This document shows, piece after piece, positions 17,517-26,233 of a stretch of DNA of 64,000 nt. The DNA is from Thermoproteota archaeon (GTDB lineage Archaea > Korarchaeota > JAOZGF01 > JAOZFZ01). The stretch lies in assembly GCA_027492035.1 (NCBI GenBank), contig JAOZFT010000004.1:411249-475248 (forward strand), read 5' to 3'. The translations under genes and the position numbers were made by a program. Numbering within the stretch: position 1 is the first letter of the stretch; every line of letters starts with the position of its first letter. Under the pieces are notes generated by a model. The model ran no database searches, was not told where the DNA came from, and was given only the letters and a program-made list of their open reading frames with translations.

Positions 17517-17795
17517 TTAATTTCTTATTTCAAGCCATTCTAAAGGTATATCCTGATATACTCCACTTCCTCTTATCCTTCTTCTAATGATTAAAGGCAG
17601 GACTTTCTTTTTCAATTCAAGTTTGGCGATTTCAACGGGGTCAATTAAATTAGGAGGCAGTTCAATTAAAATAGGTGCTCCTACTTCAATCTGTAAAGCT
17701 CTAGCAGAAATTATTGCTACTCTTTCATATTTAGTTAAAAAGGGAGGTCCTATTTTCACCTTCCCGCTTAAGTTGGAAGAGTTTTTTTTAGGCAA
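17517..17795 (-). CDS. rpoK: DNA-directed RNA polymerase subunit K
   Basis: 92-aa Rpb6/omega homologue that stabilises assembly of the largest subunit. The core TKYERVAIISARALQIEVGAPILI and the C-terminal PLIIRRRIRGSGVYQDIPLEWL are diagnostic. It is separate from the rpoN-rpsB cluster, lying between the thermosome gene and polB with about 170 bp of AT-rich sequence downstream. Confidence 0.96.
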   Translation of the reverse strand: MPKKNSSNLSGKVKIGPPFLTKYERVAIISARALQIEVGAPILIELPPNLIDPVEIAKLELKKKVLPLIIRRRIRGSGVYQDIPLEWLEIRN

Positions 17796-17857
17796 AGATG
17801 ATTAACCTCAAAAAATGAGGGAAGGTTTTTGTTTTTCACCTCTCAATAACTTATCCT

Positions 17858-19519
17858 TTAATAAGGTGGAGCTCCCCCTGGATAACTTTGAGGTAACGGC
17901 TGTGCACCTGCTCCCTTCCCTTTCTCCATTTTACCTGCAGCTATTACATCGTCTATTCTCAATATCATTTCTGCAGCTTCAGTAGCTGAAGCAATGGCTT
18001 GTTTTTTGACTCTGGTGGGTTCAATTACTCCTTCCTTTATCATATCCTTTATTTCTCCTGTATTTACTTCAAAACCTGTAGTGAGGTTACCTTGTTTATG
18101 TGCAGCTCTTAGCTCGGCTATTTTGTCTATTTGATCAAATCCCGCATTTGTAATTAGAACCTTAGGTATTACTTCCACTACGTCCGCAAATGCTTTTACT
18201 GCAAATTGTTCCCTTCCACCAAGAGTTTCTGCATATTCCCTTAATTTCCTTGACACCTCTATTTCTACTGCTCCCCCACCTGGCACAACTTTTCTGTCTT
18301 CCATCACATTTCTCACAACAGCTATCGCATCATGTATGCTTCTTTCAGCTTCCTCTACTACATGTTTTGCAGCTCCTCTGATAAGTATGGTTACGGCCTT
18401 CGGGTTTTTACAGTTTTCAACGAAGACCATTTTATCCTCTCCTACCTTCCTTTCTTCAACTAGCCCTGCATAGCCTAAATCTCCTTCTGAAAGTTCTTCT
18501 ATATTGGTTATTATTCTTGCACCTGTTGCTTTAGCTAATTTTCCCATATCTGATTTCTTAACCCTTCTCACTGCTAAAATATCTGCTTTTGCAAGGAAGT
18601 GTTGGGCTACTTCATCTATCCCTTTTTGGCAAAAGACAACGTTTGCCTTTGCTTCTTTAATTTTGTCCACCATTTCTCTCAACAACTCTACTTCTTGGTC
18701 GAGAAATGCTTTCATTTGTTCAGGGTTTGAAATTCTGATTTTTGCATCTATTTCTGTTTTCTCTATCTCTAACGGGTTCTGGATTAAAGCTATCCTTGCA
18801 TTCTCCACTTTTTTTGGCATATCTGAATGGACAACTTCTTTATCAATAACCATCCCCCTTATTAACTGCGTTTCAGCTATTGACTTACCTTCTTTCTTCT
18901 CAACTTTTATATTATCTATGTCAACTTTGACTTTTCCGTTCTGTTTTGTTTTTACTATGTCTGCTGCTTGCACTATTAGTTCAGCAAGTTCTTTTCTTGA
19001 TCCTGCCACATCCTTTGAAGCCAAAGCCGTTTCAGCAACTTTCTTCAGGGTCTCCACATCTCCCTCTTTAACCTCTATTGCTAAACTGTCAATTATTTCA
19101 GCTGCTTTTCTAGCTGCCTTTTTGTATCCTTCAATTATCACTGTAGGATGTATCTCTTGGTCGACTAATTCTTCAGCTACTTTTAAGAGTTCACCTGCTA
19201 ACACCACCACACTTGTAGTGCCGTCTCCTGTTTCGTCATCCTGAGCTTTAGCCACTTCAACCATCATTTTAGCTGCAGGATGTTCAACATCCATTTCTTT
19301 CAGCATAGTTGCTCCGTCACTAGTTATTACAATGTCCCCCAGTGAATCCACCAGCATTTTATCCATCCCCATTGGGCCAAGTGAGGTTTTCAAGGATTCA
19401 GCTATGGTTTTAGCCACTTCTATGTTTATTCTTAAAGCACTTCTTCCAACTTCTCTAGTCGTTCCTTCCTTAAGAATTAAAATAGGCTGACCACTTGGCG
19501 TCTGAGCTGCAATAGCCAA
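17858..19519 (-). CDS. thsA: thermosome subunit (group II chaperonin)
   Basis: 553-aa ATP-driven folding chamber subunit. Blocks: [30 protein letters not shown] near the N-terminus, [20 protein letters not shown] with the ATPase Asp, [13 protein letters not shown], and ITNAGFD in the C-terminal equatorial domain. The C-terminal tail is Gly/Pro-rich ([18 protein letters not shown]) rather than the GGM repeats seen in many thermosomes. Start is TTG with a GGTGAT site 5 bp upstream. Two GAAATTATTT sequences lie 25-100 bp upstream. No second subunit occurs in the window. Confidence 0.97.
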   Translation of the reverse strand: MAIAAQTPSGQPILILKEGTTREVGRSALRINIEVAKTIAESLKTSLGPMGMDKMLVDSLGDIVITSDGATMLKEMDVEHPAAKMMVEVAKAQDDETGDGTTSVVVLAGELLKVAEELVDQEIHPTVIIEGYKKAARKAAEIIDSLAIEVKEGDVETLKKVAETALASKDVAGSRKELAELIVQAADIVKTKQNGKVKVDIDNIKVEKKEGKSIAETQLIRGMVIDKEVVHSDMPKKVENARIALIQNPLEIEKTEIDAKIRISNPEQMKAFLDQEVELLREMVDKIKEAKANVVFCQKGIDEVAQHFLAKADILAVRRVKKSDMGKLAKATGARIITNIEELSEGDLGYAGLVEERKVGEDKMVFVENCKNPKAVTILIRGAAKHVVEEAERSIHDAIAVVRNVMEDRKVVPGGGAVEIEVSRKLREYAETLGGREQFAVKAFADVVEVIPKVLITNAGFDQIDKIAELRAAHKQGNLTTGFEVNTGEIKDMIKEGVIEPTRVKKQAIASATEAAEMILRIDDVIAAGKMEKGKGAGAQPLPQSYPGGAPPY

Positions 19520-19544
19520 TTAAATCACCTCAGAAAATGTGAAA

Positions 19545-19620
19545 GAAATTATTTCATCAAACAACAAAAGTGAAGAGTTAAATGTGTTTATGAAGATGCT
19601 TCTTCAGGGAAATTATTTTC
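19545..19620. promoter_or_regulatory. repeated GAAATTATTT element upstream of thermosome
   Basis: GAAATTATTTC, an 11-base palindrome, lies at 19545-19555, and GAAATTATTTTC at 19609-19620, both upstream of the thermosome start at 19519. They could be operators of a heat-shock regulator, or chance repeats in an AT-rich region. Confidence 0.25.
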
Positions 19621-19788
19621 TGGAAAGAAACACCTTAAAAATTTGTCCCACATTTATTCATATCTTTTTTAAAAATCCAATTTAAAAGTTTCGTTTTATA
19701 ATGTTTCAGAAATACATTACTGGTTTATGTTTTTAAATTATTTGCCTCGAAAGAAATTGCTTTTTTTCAAAAATAAGTATCTGTTATT

Positions 19789-20520
19789 TTAATTTTTTAG
19801 AAACAGCAATCTTATAGTAAATAAAGCAGCAGCTACACTGAAGGGTACTGTAAAATTGTCGAAGGGTTTAGCTGGACCTACACTTATGAATTCAACCACT
19901 GTAGCTATAACCGACACAGCTAAAGAAATAATTAGTAATGTAGGTACAGAAAACTGGGTTGCTTGAAAGCTCTTAACCAATAATTCACCAGCCAATGCAC
20001 CTATAAAACCAAAAATAAACATGGCTAGACTTCCTTCTAAACTCTTATCTTTACTTATCAACGTATGCCTCTTTTTCGCTCTTTTCCCAATTATTGCAGC
20101 GGCACCGTCACCCCAAGCCATTACAAAAGTTGAAACGATTGCTACATCTTTATAGGAGCTAAAAAACAATAGGACAAGAAGGAATATTGACACTATGTAG
20201 TAAAGGGGGCCATAAGCGTGGAGTTTACTTTTGCCATATTCTTCGCCGATCATGGCTTGAGAGAATATTCCCCTCTCTTTCTTAAGAAACTGGTAAGCTG
20301 TTAATAACCCTAACCCTCCTGCAACAACCAAGGGATAAACGACGTGGCTGAACCAAAGAATGAAAATCACACTCAATCCTGCAAACAAATGAATAGATTT
20401 ACGAGTTATCTCTGTACTGAGTCCAAGTTTCCTCCTTAACCCTTCAGAAATCAAAATGATGAAAAATACATATAAATAAGCTAAAGCAACTAAAAAAATG
20501 TCCATCCACATAGACATCAC
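19789..20520 (-). CDS. polyprenol/dolichol-kinase-like integral membrane protein
   Basis: 243 aa with about seven hydrophobic segments spread along the chain. The cytoplasmic motif block WGDGAAAIIGKRAKKRHTL followed by KSLEGSLAMF is characteristic of the CTP-dependent dolichol kinase/phytol kinase (SEC59, VTE5) and CDP-archaeol synthase superfamily. It probably phosphorylates an isoprenoid alcohol, possibly for glycan carriers or phytol-type salvage; the exact substrate cannot be read from sequence. It is convergent with rpoK-thermosome neighbours only by strand and is divergent from the ligase-like gene, 92 bp away. Confidence 0.8.
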   Translation of the reverse strand: MMSMWMDIFLVALAYLYVFFIILISEGLRRKLGLSTEITRKSIHLFAGLSVIFILWFSHVVYPLVVAGGLGLLTAYQFLKKERGIFSQAMIGEEYGKSKLHAYGPLYYIVSIFLLVLLFFSSYKDVAIVSTFVMAWGDGAAAIIGKRAKKRHTLISKDKSLEGSLAMFIFGFIGALAGELLVKSFQATQFSVPTLLIISLAVSVIATVVEFISVGPAKPFDNFTVPFSVAAALFTIRLLFLKN

Positions 20521-20612
20521 TTAAAAAAGAAACATTTTCAAGTACACTTTCCCTAAAAAACTCCTTGTTCTTTAAAAAAGAATGCTTTTTTTAAAAACTA
20601 GGAGTTAGGAAA

Positions 20613-21866
20613 ATGTTATATAGAAGAGTCCCAGAAACTTTGAGAAGGATGAACTCTTTAAAAAGCCACATTCATAAAGTAAGGGTTTTAACCGGTCTTT
20701 TTAGGGAAGCAAAACCTACTGAACTTCCCTGCCTGATTTCTCTCCTATCAAGGCAATTCTTCTTTCCTTGGGACACTAAGCGTTTTAGGCTCGGTATCTA
20801 CCATCTTTCTAAGGCAGTAACTGAAATTTCAGTTGCTAACTTAGTTATGAGAGAGTTACAGGTCTCTAAGGAACTAATACATCTTTTCATTAAAGATTTC
20901 AATAAATTAAAGAAGCAAACTTCTCTAATTGGGGAACAGCCTTTGTCCATAACTGAAGTTTGTTCTCACTTAAAAAAAATACTTGAACTAAAGGGAAAAG
21001 GTAGTTTAAGGCAGAAAAAAAGTTTCCTGCAGGCTCTTTTTTTAAGGGCTAGTAAGGAAGAAGTTGAAAATTTGGTTAAAATAATCTTTCAGCAACCCAT
21101 ATCTATAAAACAGGAAGAACTAATGCTCTCAGCCCTTTCAAACTTTTTCTCCATGCCCCTCTCAACCATCAAAGAACTTTATTTCTATAATCCCCACTTC
21201 AAGAAATTAACAGAGGCCCTTATCCTCTTAAAAAACTCAGAAATGAAAGGAGTCCTTGGCATTACTCTTTTTAAACCTTTAAAACCTATGAACATGGTTA
21301 CAGTTAAAGAAATAAATGAGGTTACAAAGAAAATTTCTAACCCTGCCTTCCTTAACTTCCTAAAAGGATTGGAAGTTCAAATTCATTGTTTAAAAAACAA
21401 GGAAATTAATTTCAAAATATATACGCATAACCTTGTCGATTTCTCCAACAGGTTAAAAAAAATCAAAGAAATATTACCGGCAATCAACCATAAAAACTTC
21501 ATTTTAGAAGCTGAACTCTTAAGTAACGGGAAGCATCCTCTCAGAAGAAAAAATCAACCCTCCAAAGAATTAGCTTCAAAGATAAGTAATAAATCTGTTT
21601 CCAAAATCGAAATTCAACTGTTATTGGTTGACATTCTCTTTCTTGATGGATTAAACCTTGCTAAAGAACCAGGAGATATAAGGCTTTCCACTTTACAAAG
21701 ACTAAAAGTTAAAGAAGGCTATGGAATCATTAAGCCAACAGTTTATTCTCTTCAAGAGTTCAAAAAAATGGATATAGGATTTGGGGACTACTTAGTAAAG
21801 GATAAAAATGCACCATATTACTTAAGCAATAAACTCCTCATTAGAGGAAAAAGAGGAAATTGTTAA
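20613..21866 (+). CDS. catalytically inactive DNA ligase paralogue
   Basis: 417 aa. The first 200 residues resemble the helical N-terminal DNA-binding domain of archaeal ATP-dependent DNA ligase. LFKPLKPM (near 227) matches the ligase RPMLA region, and EVQIH (254-258) followed by IYTHNLVDFSNRLKKI and FILEAELL match the adenylation domain. The nucleotide-binding motif that should read EYKYDGER is lost: Phe249 replaces the catalytic Lys, and Lys, Leu and Glu replace Asp, Glu and Arg. The C-terminal OB fold is missing. A full active ligase lies at 45117-46895. The frame is long and intact, so it may be a DNA-binding or scaffolding descendant rather than a recent pseudogene. Confidence 0.75.
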   Translation: MLYRRVPETLRRMNSLKSHIHKVRVLTGLFREAKPTELPCLISLLSRQFFFPWDTKRFRLGIYHLSKAVTEISVANLVMRELQVSKELIHLFIKDFNKLKKQTSLIGEQPLSITEVCSHLKKILELKGKGSLRQKKSFLQALFLRASKEEVENLVKIIFQQPISIKQEELMLSALSNFFSMPLSTIKELYFYNPHFKKLTEALILLKNSEMKGVLGITLFKPLKPMNMVTVKEINEVTKKISNPAFLNFLKGLEVQIHCLKNKEINFKIYTHNLVDFSNRLKKIKEILPAINHKNFILEAELLSNGKHPLRRKNQPSKELASKISNKSVSKIEIQLLLVDILFLDGLNLAKEPGDIRLSTLQRLKVKEGYGIIKPTVYSLQEFKKMDIGFGDYLVKDKNAPYYLSNKLLIRGKRGNC

Positions 21867-22027
21867 ACCGTATAGATTTCACTCTCCATGTGTCTTTGCG
21901 CCATGTAAAGATACAAAGGCTGTTTCATGAGGTGCATGTTGAAAAGGCTGAGGAAGTTGTTGAAAGAAAAACAAAAATCAAGGAAACGGTGAAAAACATA
22001 ATTGGGAGGGTGGCATGCTATCTGTAG
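21860..22027 (+). CDS. small hypothetical protein
   Basis: A 55-codon frame starting TTG, overlapping the stop of the ligase-like gene by 7 bp and preceded by GAGGAAA. The product is basic and amphipathic with an EKAEEVVERKTKIKETVKNII helix. I recognise no family. Its end overlaps the ATG of the next small frame, so the three would form a coupled operon. The overlaps and Lys/Glu-rich composition support coding, but weakly. Confidence 0.4.
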   Translation: MLNRIDFTLHVSLRHVKIQRLFHEVHVEKAEEVVERKTKIKETVKNIIGRVACYL

Positions 22028-22173
22028 AATCTCCTGAAAAGGTTACGTTAAAAAATGAAAGAATCCGTGAGCAAAGAAGGGTCCACAGCCCTTTATCATA
22101 TTTTAAAAGAATGAAAGTTATGTCAAAACACAATTTCTCATTACGCAAAAAAGGGTGTAATGAAGAAAGTTAA
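22015..22173 (+). CDS. small hypothetical protein
   Basis: A 52-codon frame with ATG overlapping the preceding stop by 13 bp. The product is very basic (Lys/Arg-rich, two Cys-free halves except one near the C-terminus). No family recognised. It ends 36 bp before the convergent tRNA-Asp gene. Could be a remnant rather than a gene. Confidence 0.3.
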   Translation: MLSVESPEKVTLKNERIREQRRVHSPLSYFKRMKVMSKHNFSLRKKGCNEES

Positions 22174-22209
22174 GTAATGCGTTAGACAAGCCTAATTATA
22201 TAAGGAGGA

Positions 22210-22301
22210 CGCCCCGGGCGGGATTTGAACCCACGTCAATGGCTCGACAGGCCATTATGCTCTCCGTTTTCGGTTTTAAAGCCGGGCTACACCACCGGGG
22301 C
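22210..22301 (-). tRNA. tRNA-Asp (GUC) with D-loop intron
   Basis: Acceptor GCCCCGG/CCGGGGC, discriminator G, anticodon stem ATGGC/GCCAT around CTGTCGA (anticodon GTC), T-arm GTGGG TTCAAAT CCCGC. The D loop is 28 nt instead of 9-10. Exon CCG pairs with CGG near the insert's 3' end and the 3' bulge is AG^A. Removing 19 nt (22262-22280) leaves the standard loop AGCCCGGCA closed by GTGT/GCAT. An 18-nt excision is the alternative. Confidence 0.92.
22262..22280 (-). other. BHB-like intron in tRNA-Asp (D loop, about 20/21)
   Basis: An 18-19-nt intron with a relaxed BHB: a 3-bp central helix CCG/CGG (a fourth position is mismatched), a 3' bulge AGA and an unusually weak internal helix. Exact 5' site is uncertain by one base. 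Confidence 0.75.
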
Positions 22302-22466
22302 ATTTAAGTAAGTAATGTGCTGTTTTTTAAAATATTCCCTTTTACCCCCTTAATAAATATTTCTCTTCTCTTTCTTATCATACTTTAATTTGTTTTTAGT
22401 TTTGTTTTTTAATGGGTTTAAGGAGTGAATATTATTTTTTACTTTTGTTGGTTAAAATGTTTTACT

Positions 22467-23396
22467 TTACCAGTTAATTCTTCCAGTTTCCCTTTTCCTG
22501 AAGTGGTAAGCAATTCTGTAAGCTTTAGATATTAAGTAATTGTATTTAAATTTACGTTTGACAGAGTCCAGGTCCTCTCCAACTATCTCATAATCCATTC
22601 TCCCCACCCCCTTATGGGAAGCTTTCCTTATGTGTCCTATCAAGTAGGGATGGAAGCCCATTACTTTTGCTGCGACAGTGTCTGTGGCTACAGGATCCTT
22701 GCCTCCAATTAATAAATTTAGGTGGAGGGGTTGACCATAGGTTGGCCCTCTTTCGCTTTCCATGGCTATTACTCCATCTATCAAACCGAAGTCAGGCTTC
22801 ATAGCTATGTTTGCATCTACAATTGCCTCATCTAACTTGTCATGGAAATGTATTTTCATTCGGTATGGTATTGCTCCAAATTGGTTTTTTAATACACCTG
22901 TAACTTTAGTTAACAAGTGGGTTTTTAATTTTGCAAGTGAAATAAAGTAATTCGCTTCAGCTAAGGTTTTTGAAACTTTGATTTCCTTAAACCTTAACCC
23001 ATCTATTTTCTTCTTAACAAGTTCGTCTTTTGACAGGTTCAGGAAAGATGCATTCCATTTCTCAATTACTTCAGGGTACCCTAACCATTTAAAGTAAAGG
23101 GTCGCATCTGTACCTGTGGCATTGCTTTCAGCCACTATAATTTTTAGGTTACGGTAATTTATTCTTAAATATTTCAGTAAAGCATTTAAAACCCTTCTGT
23201 CAGTTATTGAACCTGTTTCCTCTGTTCTTAAACTGTTAATATTTATTTTAATTAGGACTGTGTCATTGTCGTCGATTCCTAAACCGTTAACTAACTCTAT
23301 AACTTTGGTTACACCTTTGAAAATAGAGGCAGGGTTGCCATGTTTAATTTTAACAATTGCAACCTTCTCTCTTCCTTGTCTACTGCTCCAATTCAT
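22467..23396 (-). CDS. DUF362 family protein
   Basis: 309-aa protein of the DUF362 family, often found beside or fused to ferredoxin domains; no 4Fe-4S Cys motif is present here. Visible features are VAIVKIKHGNP at the N-terminus, ESNATGTDATLYFKWLGY, ISLAKLKTHLLTKVTGVLKNQFG near residue 155 and GLIDGVIAMESERGPTYGQP near 200, the usual conserved blocks. Function is not established for the family. Stands alone, divergent from the oxidoreductase gene. Confidence 0.85.
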   Translation of the reverse strand: MNWSSRQGREKVAIVKIKHGNPASIFKGVTKVIELVNGLGIDDNDTVLIKININSLRTEETGSITDRRVLNALLKYLRINYRNLKIIVAESNATGTDATLYFKWLGYPEVIEKWNASFLNLSKDELVKKKIDGLRFKEIKVSKTLAEANYFISLAKLKTHLLTKVTGVLKNQFGAIPYRMKIHFHDKLDEAIVDANIAMKPDFGLIDGVIAMESERGPTYGQPLHLNLLIGGKDPVATDTVAAKVMGFHPYLIGHIRKASHKGVGRMDYEIVGEDLDSVKRKFKYNYLISKAYRIAYHFRKRETGRINW

Positions 23397-23558
23397 TTTT
23401 CTCCACTCTCTTTTTTAAGGAAATATTTAAAGCCTTCCACAAACACTTCAAAACAATAGGTTTTACTATGTTTCTTTGAAAAATATTTTTGATTTAAAAG
23501 GTGAATGTATTAAAAAATCCCTGTAGAAACCTTAAAAACAGGTTTTAGGTGTCTCTCT

Positions 23559-24608
23559 TTGCAAAAACTGAAGGTAGGAATAGTAGGGTGTGGGGTTGTT
23601 TCTAGACGGGCTCACATTCCCGCTTGGTTGAATGAACCCAGGGTTAAAATTAAGGCATTGGCTGATGTTAATGAGAGGGCATTAATTAAAGCTAAAAAGT
23701 TAGTAGGTGAAGTAAAAACATATTCAAATTATTTTGAGCTTTTAAAGGAAGATTTGGACATTATAGATATTGCTACTCCTCCGGAAACACATAAAAAAAT
23801 AATTCTTGATTCTTTAAAGGAAGGGAAACATGTGTTGGTTGAGAAACCTGCTGTTTTGGAAAGCAGAACCTGTAACTTAATTAATGAATTGGCTCAAAAG
23901 AAGGGGTTAGTTGTTGGGGTGATTCAGAATCACCGTTACATACCTGCCGTAATCAATGCAAAGGAAACCATAAAGGGGGGGTTAATAGGTAAACCTGTCA
24001 GTTTTAATGTTCAACTTTTTCAAGCAATACCGGGAAGCTGGGCTCATTCACTTTGGCAGTTCTCTTCAGAAAAAGGTGGAGGTTTACTTTTCAACACAGT
24101 AATACATGTAATTGATCTACTGATTTGGTTTTTCGGGGAAGTGACTGAGGTTTACTGCTTAGGAGGTAAATTCTTTGAAGGGCTAGATACTGAAATGTTT
24201 ATTGAAGCCTTGGTTAAAACTGAAAAAACAGTGGGTTCAATAGAATCAGCATTAATAACTGGTTCTTTTTATCATTCAATGGATATAAGAGGCACAGCTG
24301 GTTCAATTAACATAGATTTGAGAAACAATTATTTAAGGGTTTCCCATTCCCACGTTACACCCTTAGAAGACTTTATACATAGCTCAAAAAAACTGTTTCA
24401 AACATTTTACTCATTGGTTAAAGGGAAATATATGGGAGGGTACCTAATTTTTCATCAACCTTTAATTAAAGATTTTGTTTCCTCTGTCATAGAAAGAAGT
24501 GAACCTCCAGTATCTATTCTGGAAGCAAAAAAATCTTTGAAAGCAATAGAAGCCATGTTCGCTTCACTAACTAAAGGTGAACCTGTTAAATTAAAAGATG
24601 AAACTTAA
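23559..24608 (+). CDS. Gfo/Idh/MocA-family NAD(P)-dependent oxidoreductase
   Basis: 349 aa. Rossmann fingerprint VGIVGCGVVSRRAHIPAW at the N-terminus, the family's catalytic EKPA motif near residue 97 (VLVEKPAVLESR), and a C-terminal alpha/beta substrate domain. Acts on a sugar or inositol-type substrate that sequence cannot define. TTG start. The stop overlaps the longest thyX frame, so the two genes may be co-transcribed. Confidence 0.9.
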   Translation: MQKLKVGIVGCGVVSRRAHIPAWLNEPRVKIKALADVNERALIKAKKLVGEVKTYSNYFELLKEDLDIIDIATPPETHKKIILDSLKEGKHVLVEKPAVLESRTCNLINELAQKKGLVVGVIQNHRYIPAVINAKETIKGGLIGKPVSFNVQLFQAIPGSWAHSLWQFSSEKGGGLLFNTVIHVIDLLIWFFGEVTEVYCLGGKFFEGLDTEMFIEALVKTEKTVGSIESALITGSFYHSMDIRGTAGSINIDLRNNYLRVSHSHVTPLEDFIHSSKKLFQTFYSLVKGKYMGGYLIFHQPLIKDFVSSVIERSEPPVSILEAKKSLKAIEAMFASLTKGEPVKLKDET

Positions 24609-24624
24609 CAGGTGGTGTTTAACT

Positions 24625-25302
24625 TTGGAAATCCGAATTTTATCCCATACGCCAAACCCTGAATTAATAGTTGCTTTGGCTGCGCGTCAAAGCTGGTCTT
24701 CAAAAAAAGTAGAGGATTTGAAAAAGGAGTTGACACCTGAAAAAGTTTCCAGCTTCTTGCGTAAACTCTACAAAATGCATCATCTTTCTCCCTTTGAACA
24801 TGCAAACTTCACGTTTTTGGTGGAAGGAATTTCTAGGGTTACAAGCCATCAGCTTGTAAGGCATCGAATAGCCTCCTACACCCAACAAAGTCAGAGACAT
24901 GTGGAGGTAACTGAGGGAAAATTTGTTGTACCTGAAACAATTAAAAACAAATCTTCAACACATAGCCTCTACACTAAAGCAGTGAAGTCTGCAGTTTCTA
25001 TTTATAAGAAACTTATAAATGAGGGGGTACCTCTTGAAGATGCAAGATACGTTCTTCCTAGTTCCGTCACAACCAGAATAATTTTCACTATGAACGCGAG
25101 AGAACTGCTTCACTTTTTCAAATTAAGAACATGTATAGCTGCTCAATGGGAAATAAGGAAAGTAGCAGAAGAAATGCTGAAATTAGTCAAAGAAATAGCA
25201 CCTAACCTCTTCTACTACGCCGGTCCACCATGTGTAGAAGGTATATGCCCAGAAAAAAAATTCTGTGAACTTTTCAAAAAATATTACAAGAAAAAGAGTT
25301 GA
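24625..25302 (+). CDS. thyX: FAD-dependent thymidylate synthase
   Basis: ThyX, making dTMP from dUMP with methylene-tetrahydrofolate and FAD. The diagnostic RHRIASYTQQSQR (RHRxxSxxxxSxR) is present at about residue 80, and HHLSPFEHANFTF precedes it. The TTG at 24625 is preferred over the ATG at 24598 because AGGTGGTG lies 7 bp upstream and the protein family starts there; this gives 225 aa. Its folate substrate ties it to gcvT and glyA nearby. Confidence 0.95.
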   Translation: MEIRILSHTPNPELIVALAARQSWSSKKVEDLKKELTPEKVSSFLRKLYKMHHLSPFEHANFTFLVEGISRVTSHQLVRHRIASYTQQSQRHVEVTEGKFVVPETIKNKSSTHSLYTKAVKSAVSIYKKLINEGVPLEDARYVLPSSVTTRIIFTMNARELLHFFKLRTCIAAQWEIRKVAEEMLKLVKEIAPNLFYYAGPPCVEGICPEKKFCELFKKYYKKKS

Positions 25303-25329
25303 AATCTCCCGAAAAAGGGAGGGTCACAT

Positions 25330-26145
25330 TTGAGGTTTGCAGTAAAAATTTTTTATGACGGAGAAAACTTTAAAGGGTTTCAAAAGCAACCTAATGTACC
25401 TACTGTAGAGGATGAAATCCTTAAAGCCCTTAAGGCATGTGGTTTAATTCGCGACGGAAAAGAAAGCATGTTCAACTATGCAGGGAGAACAGATGCTGGT
25501 GTCCACGCTTTAGGACAAGTTATTTCCTTCAACTCCATAAAGGATGAAATCGACATTTTCAGTCTAAATGATTACTTACCCTACGAAATAATAGCTTGGG
25601 CATATATTGAAGTTGATCCTGATTTTAACGCTAGAAAACATGCCTACTTAAGATGGTACAGGTATGTAACTCCTTATAATGGGGAAGAAATAAGCAAGAT
25701 GAAGGAAGCTGCAAAACTGCTTATTGGCACCCACGACTTCTCCTATCTCTCCAAACCAGTGAAGGATCAAGTTCAAACGAGAAGAGAAATCAAAACTGCT
25801 GTTTTAAGGAAAGAGCATGAAAACATTGTTTTCGACATAACAGGCGCCAGTTTCCTTTGGAAAATGGTTAGGAAAATCTGGTCAGCCTTGCAAATGGTTG
25901 GAAGAAGAGAAATAAGTGTTGAAGACTTCAGAAAGTTACTTGACAAAGAAAAAAATATACCTTTAACACCTGCAGAGCCTGAAAACTTGGTTTTAATGGA
26001 TGTTTTTTACGAAATCCCCTTCATAGTCAGTAGCTTTGCAGTTAAAGAAATAATTTATTACCTGAAAAAGAAACAAAAGAACCCTAAAGAGAGAAGGCCT
26101 GTTTTCCAATCTATTATTGAAGACTTACAAACAAGGATTAAGTAG
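25330..26145 (+). CDS. truA: tRNA pseudouridine(38-40) synthase TruA
   Basis: 271 aa, TTG start. The catalytic-Asp motif GRTDAGVHALGQ is near residue 53, with FYDGENFKGFQKQP at the N-terminus and FLWKMVRKIWSAL near 178. It modifies the anticodon stem-loop of tRNAs, the region interrupted by introns in several local tRNA genes. Follows thyX by 27 bp on the same strand. Confidence 0.95.
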   Translation: MRFAVKIFYDGENFKGFQKQPNVPTVEDEILKALKACGLIRDGKESMFNYAGRTDAGVHALGQVISFNSIKDEIDIFSLNDYLPYEIIAWAYIEVDPDFNARKHAYLRWYRYVTPYNGEEISKMKEAAKLLIGTHDFSYLSKPVKDQVQTRREIKTAVLRKEHENIVFDITGASFLWKMVRKIWSALQMVGRREISVEDFRKLLDKEKNIPLTPAEPENLVLMDVFYEIPFIVSSFAVKEIIYYLKKKQKNPKERRPVFQSIIEDLQTRIK

Positions 26146-26233
26146 GTAATGAAAGGCTTTTTGCAACAAAAACTTTTAAATTTTTGAAGAATGGATATAG
26201 GCTGAGAAAATTTTTCTTTCAAGGTGTTTCTAA

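Noticed and set aside
22000..22060. BHB intron joining the two small ORFs after the ligase paralogue
   Set aside because: A hairpin can be drawn but no 3-nt bulge/4-bp helix arrangement fits, and a normal start-stop overlap explains the layout.
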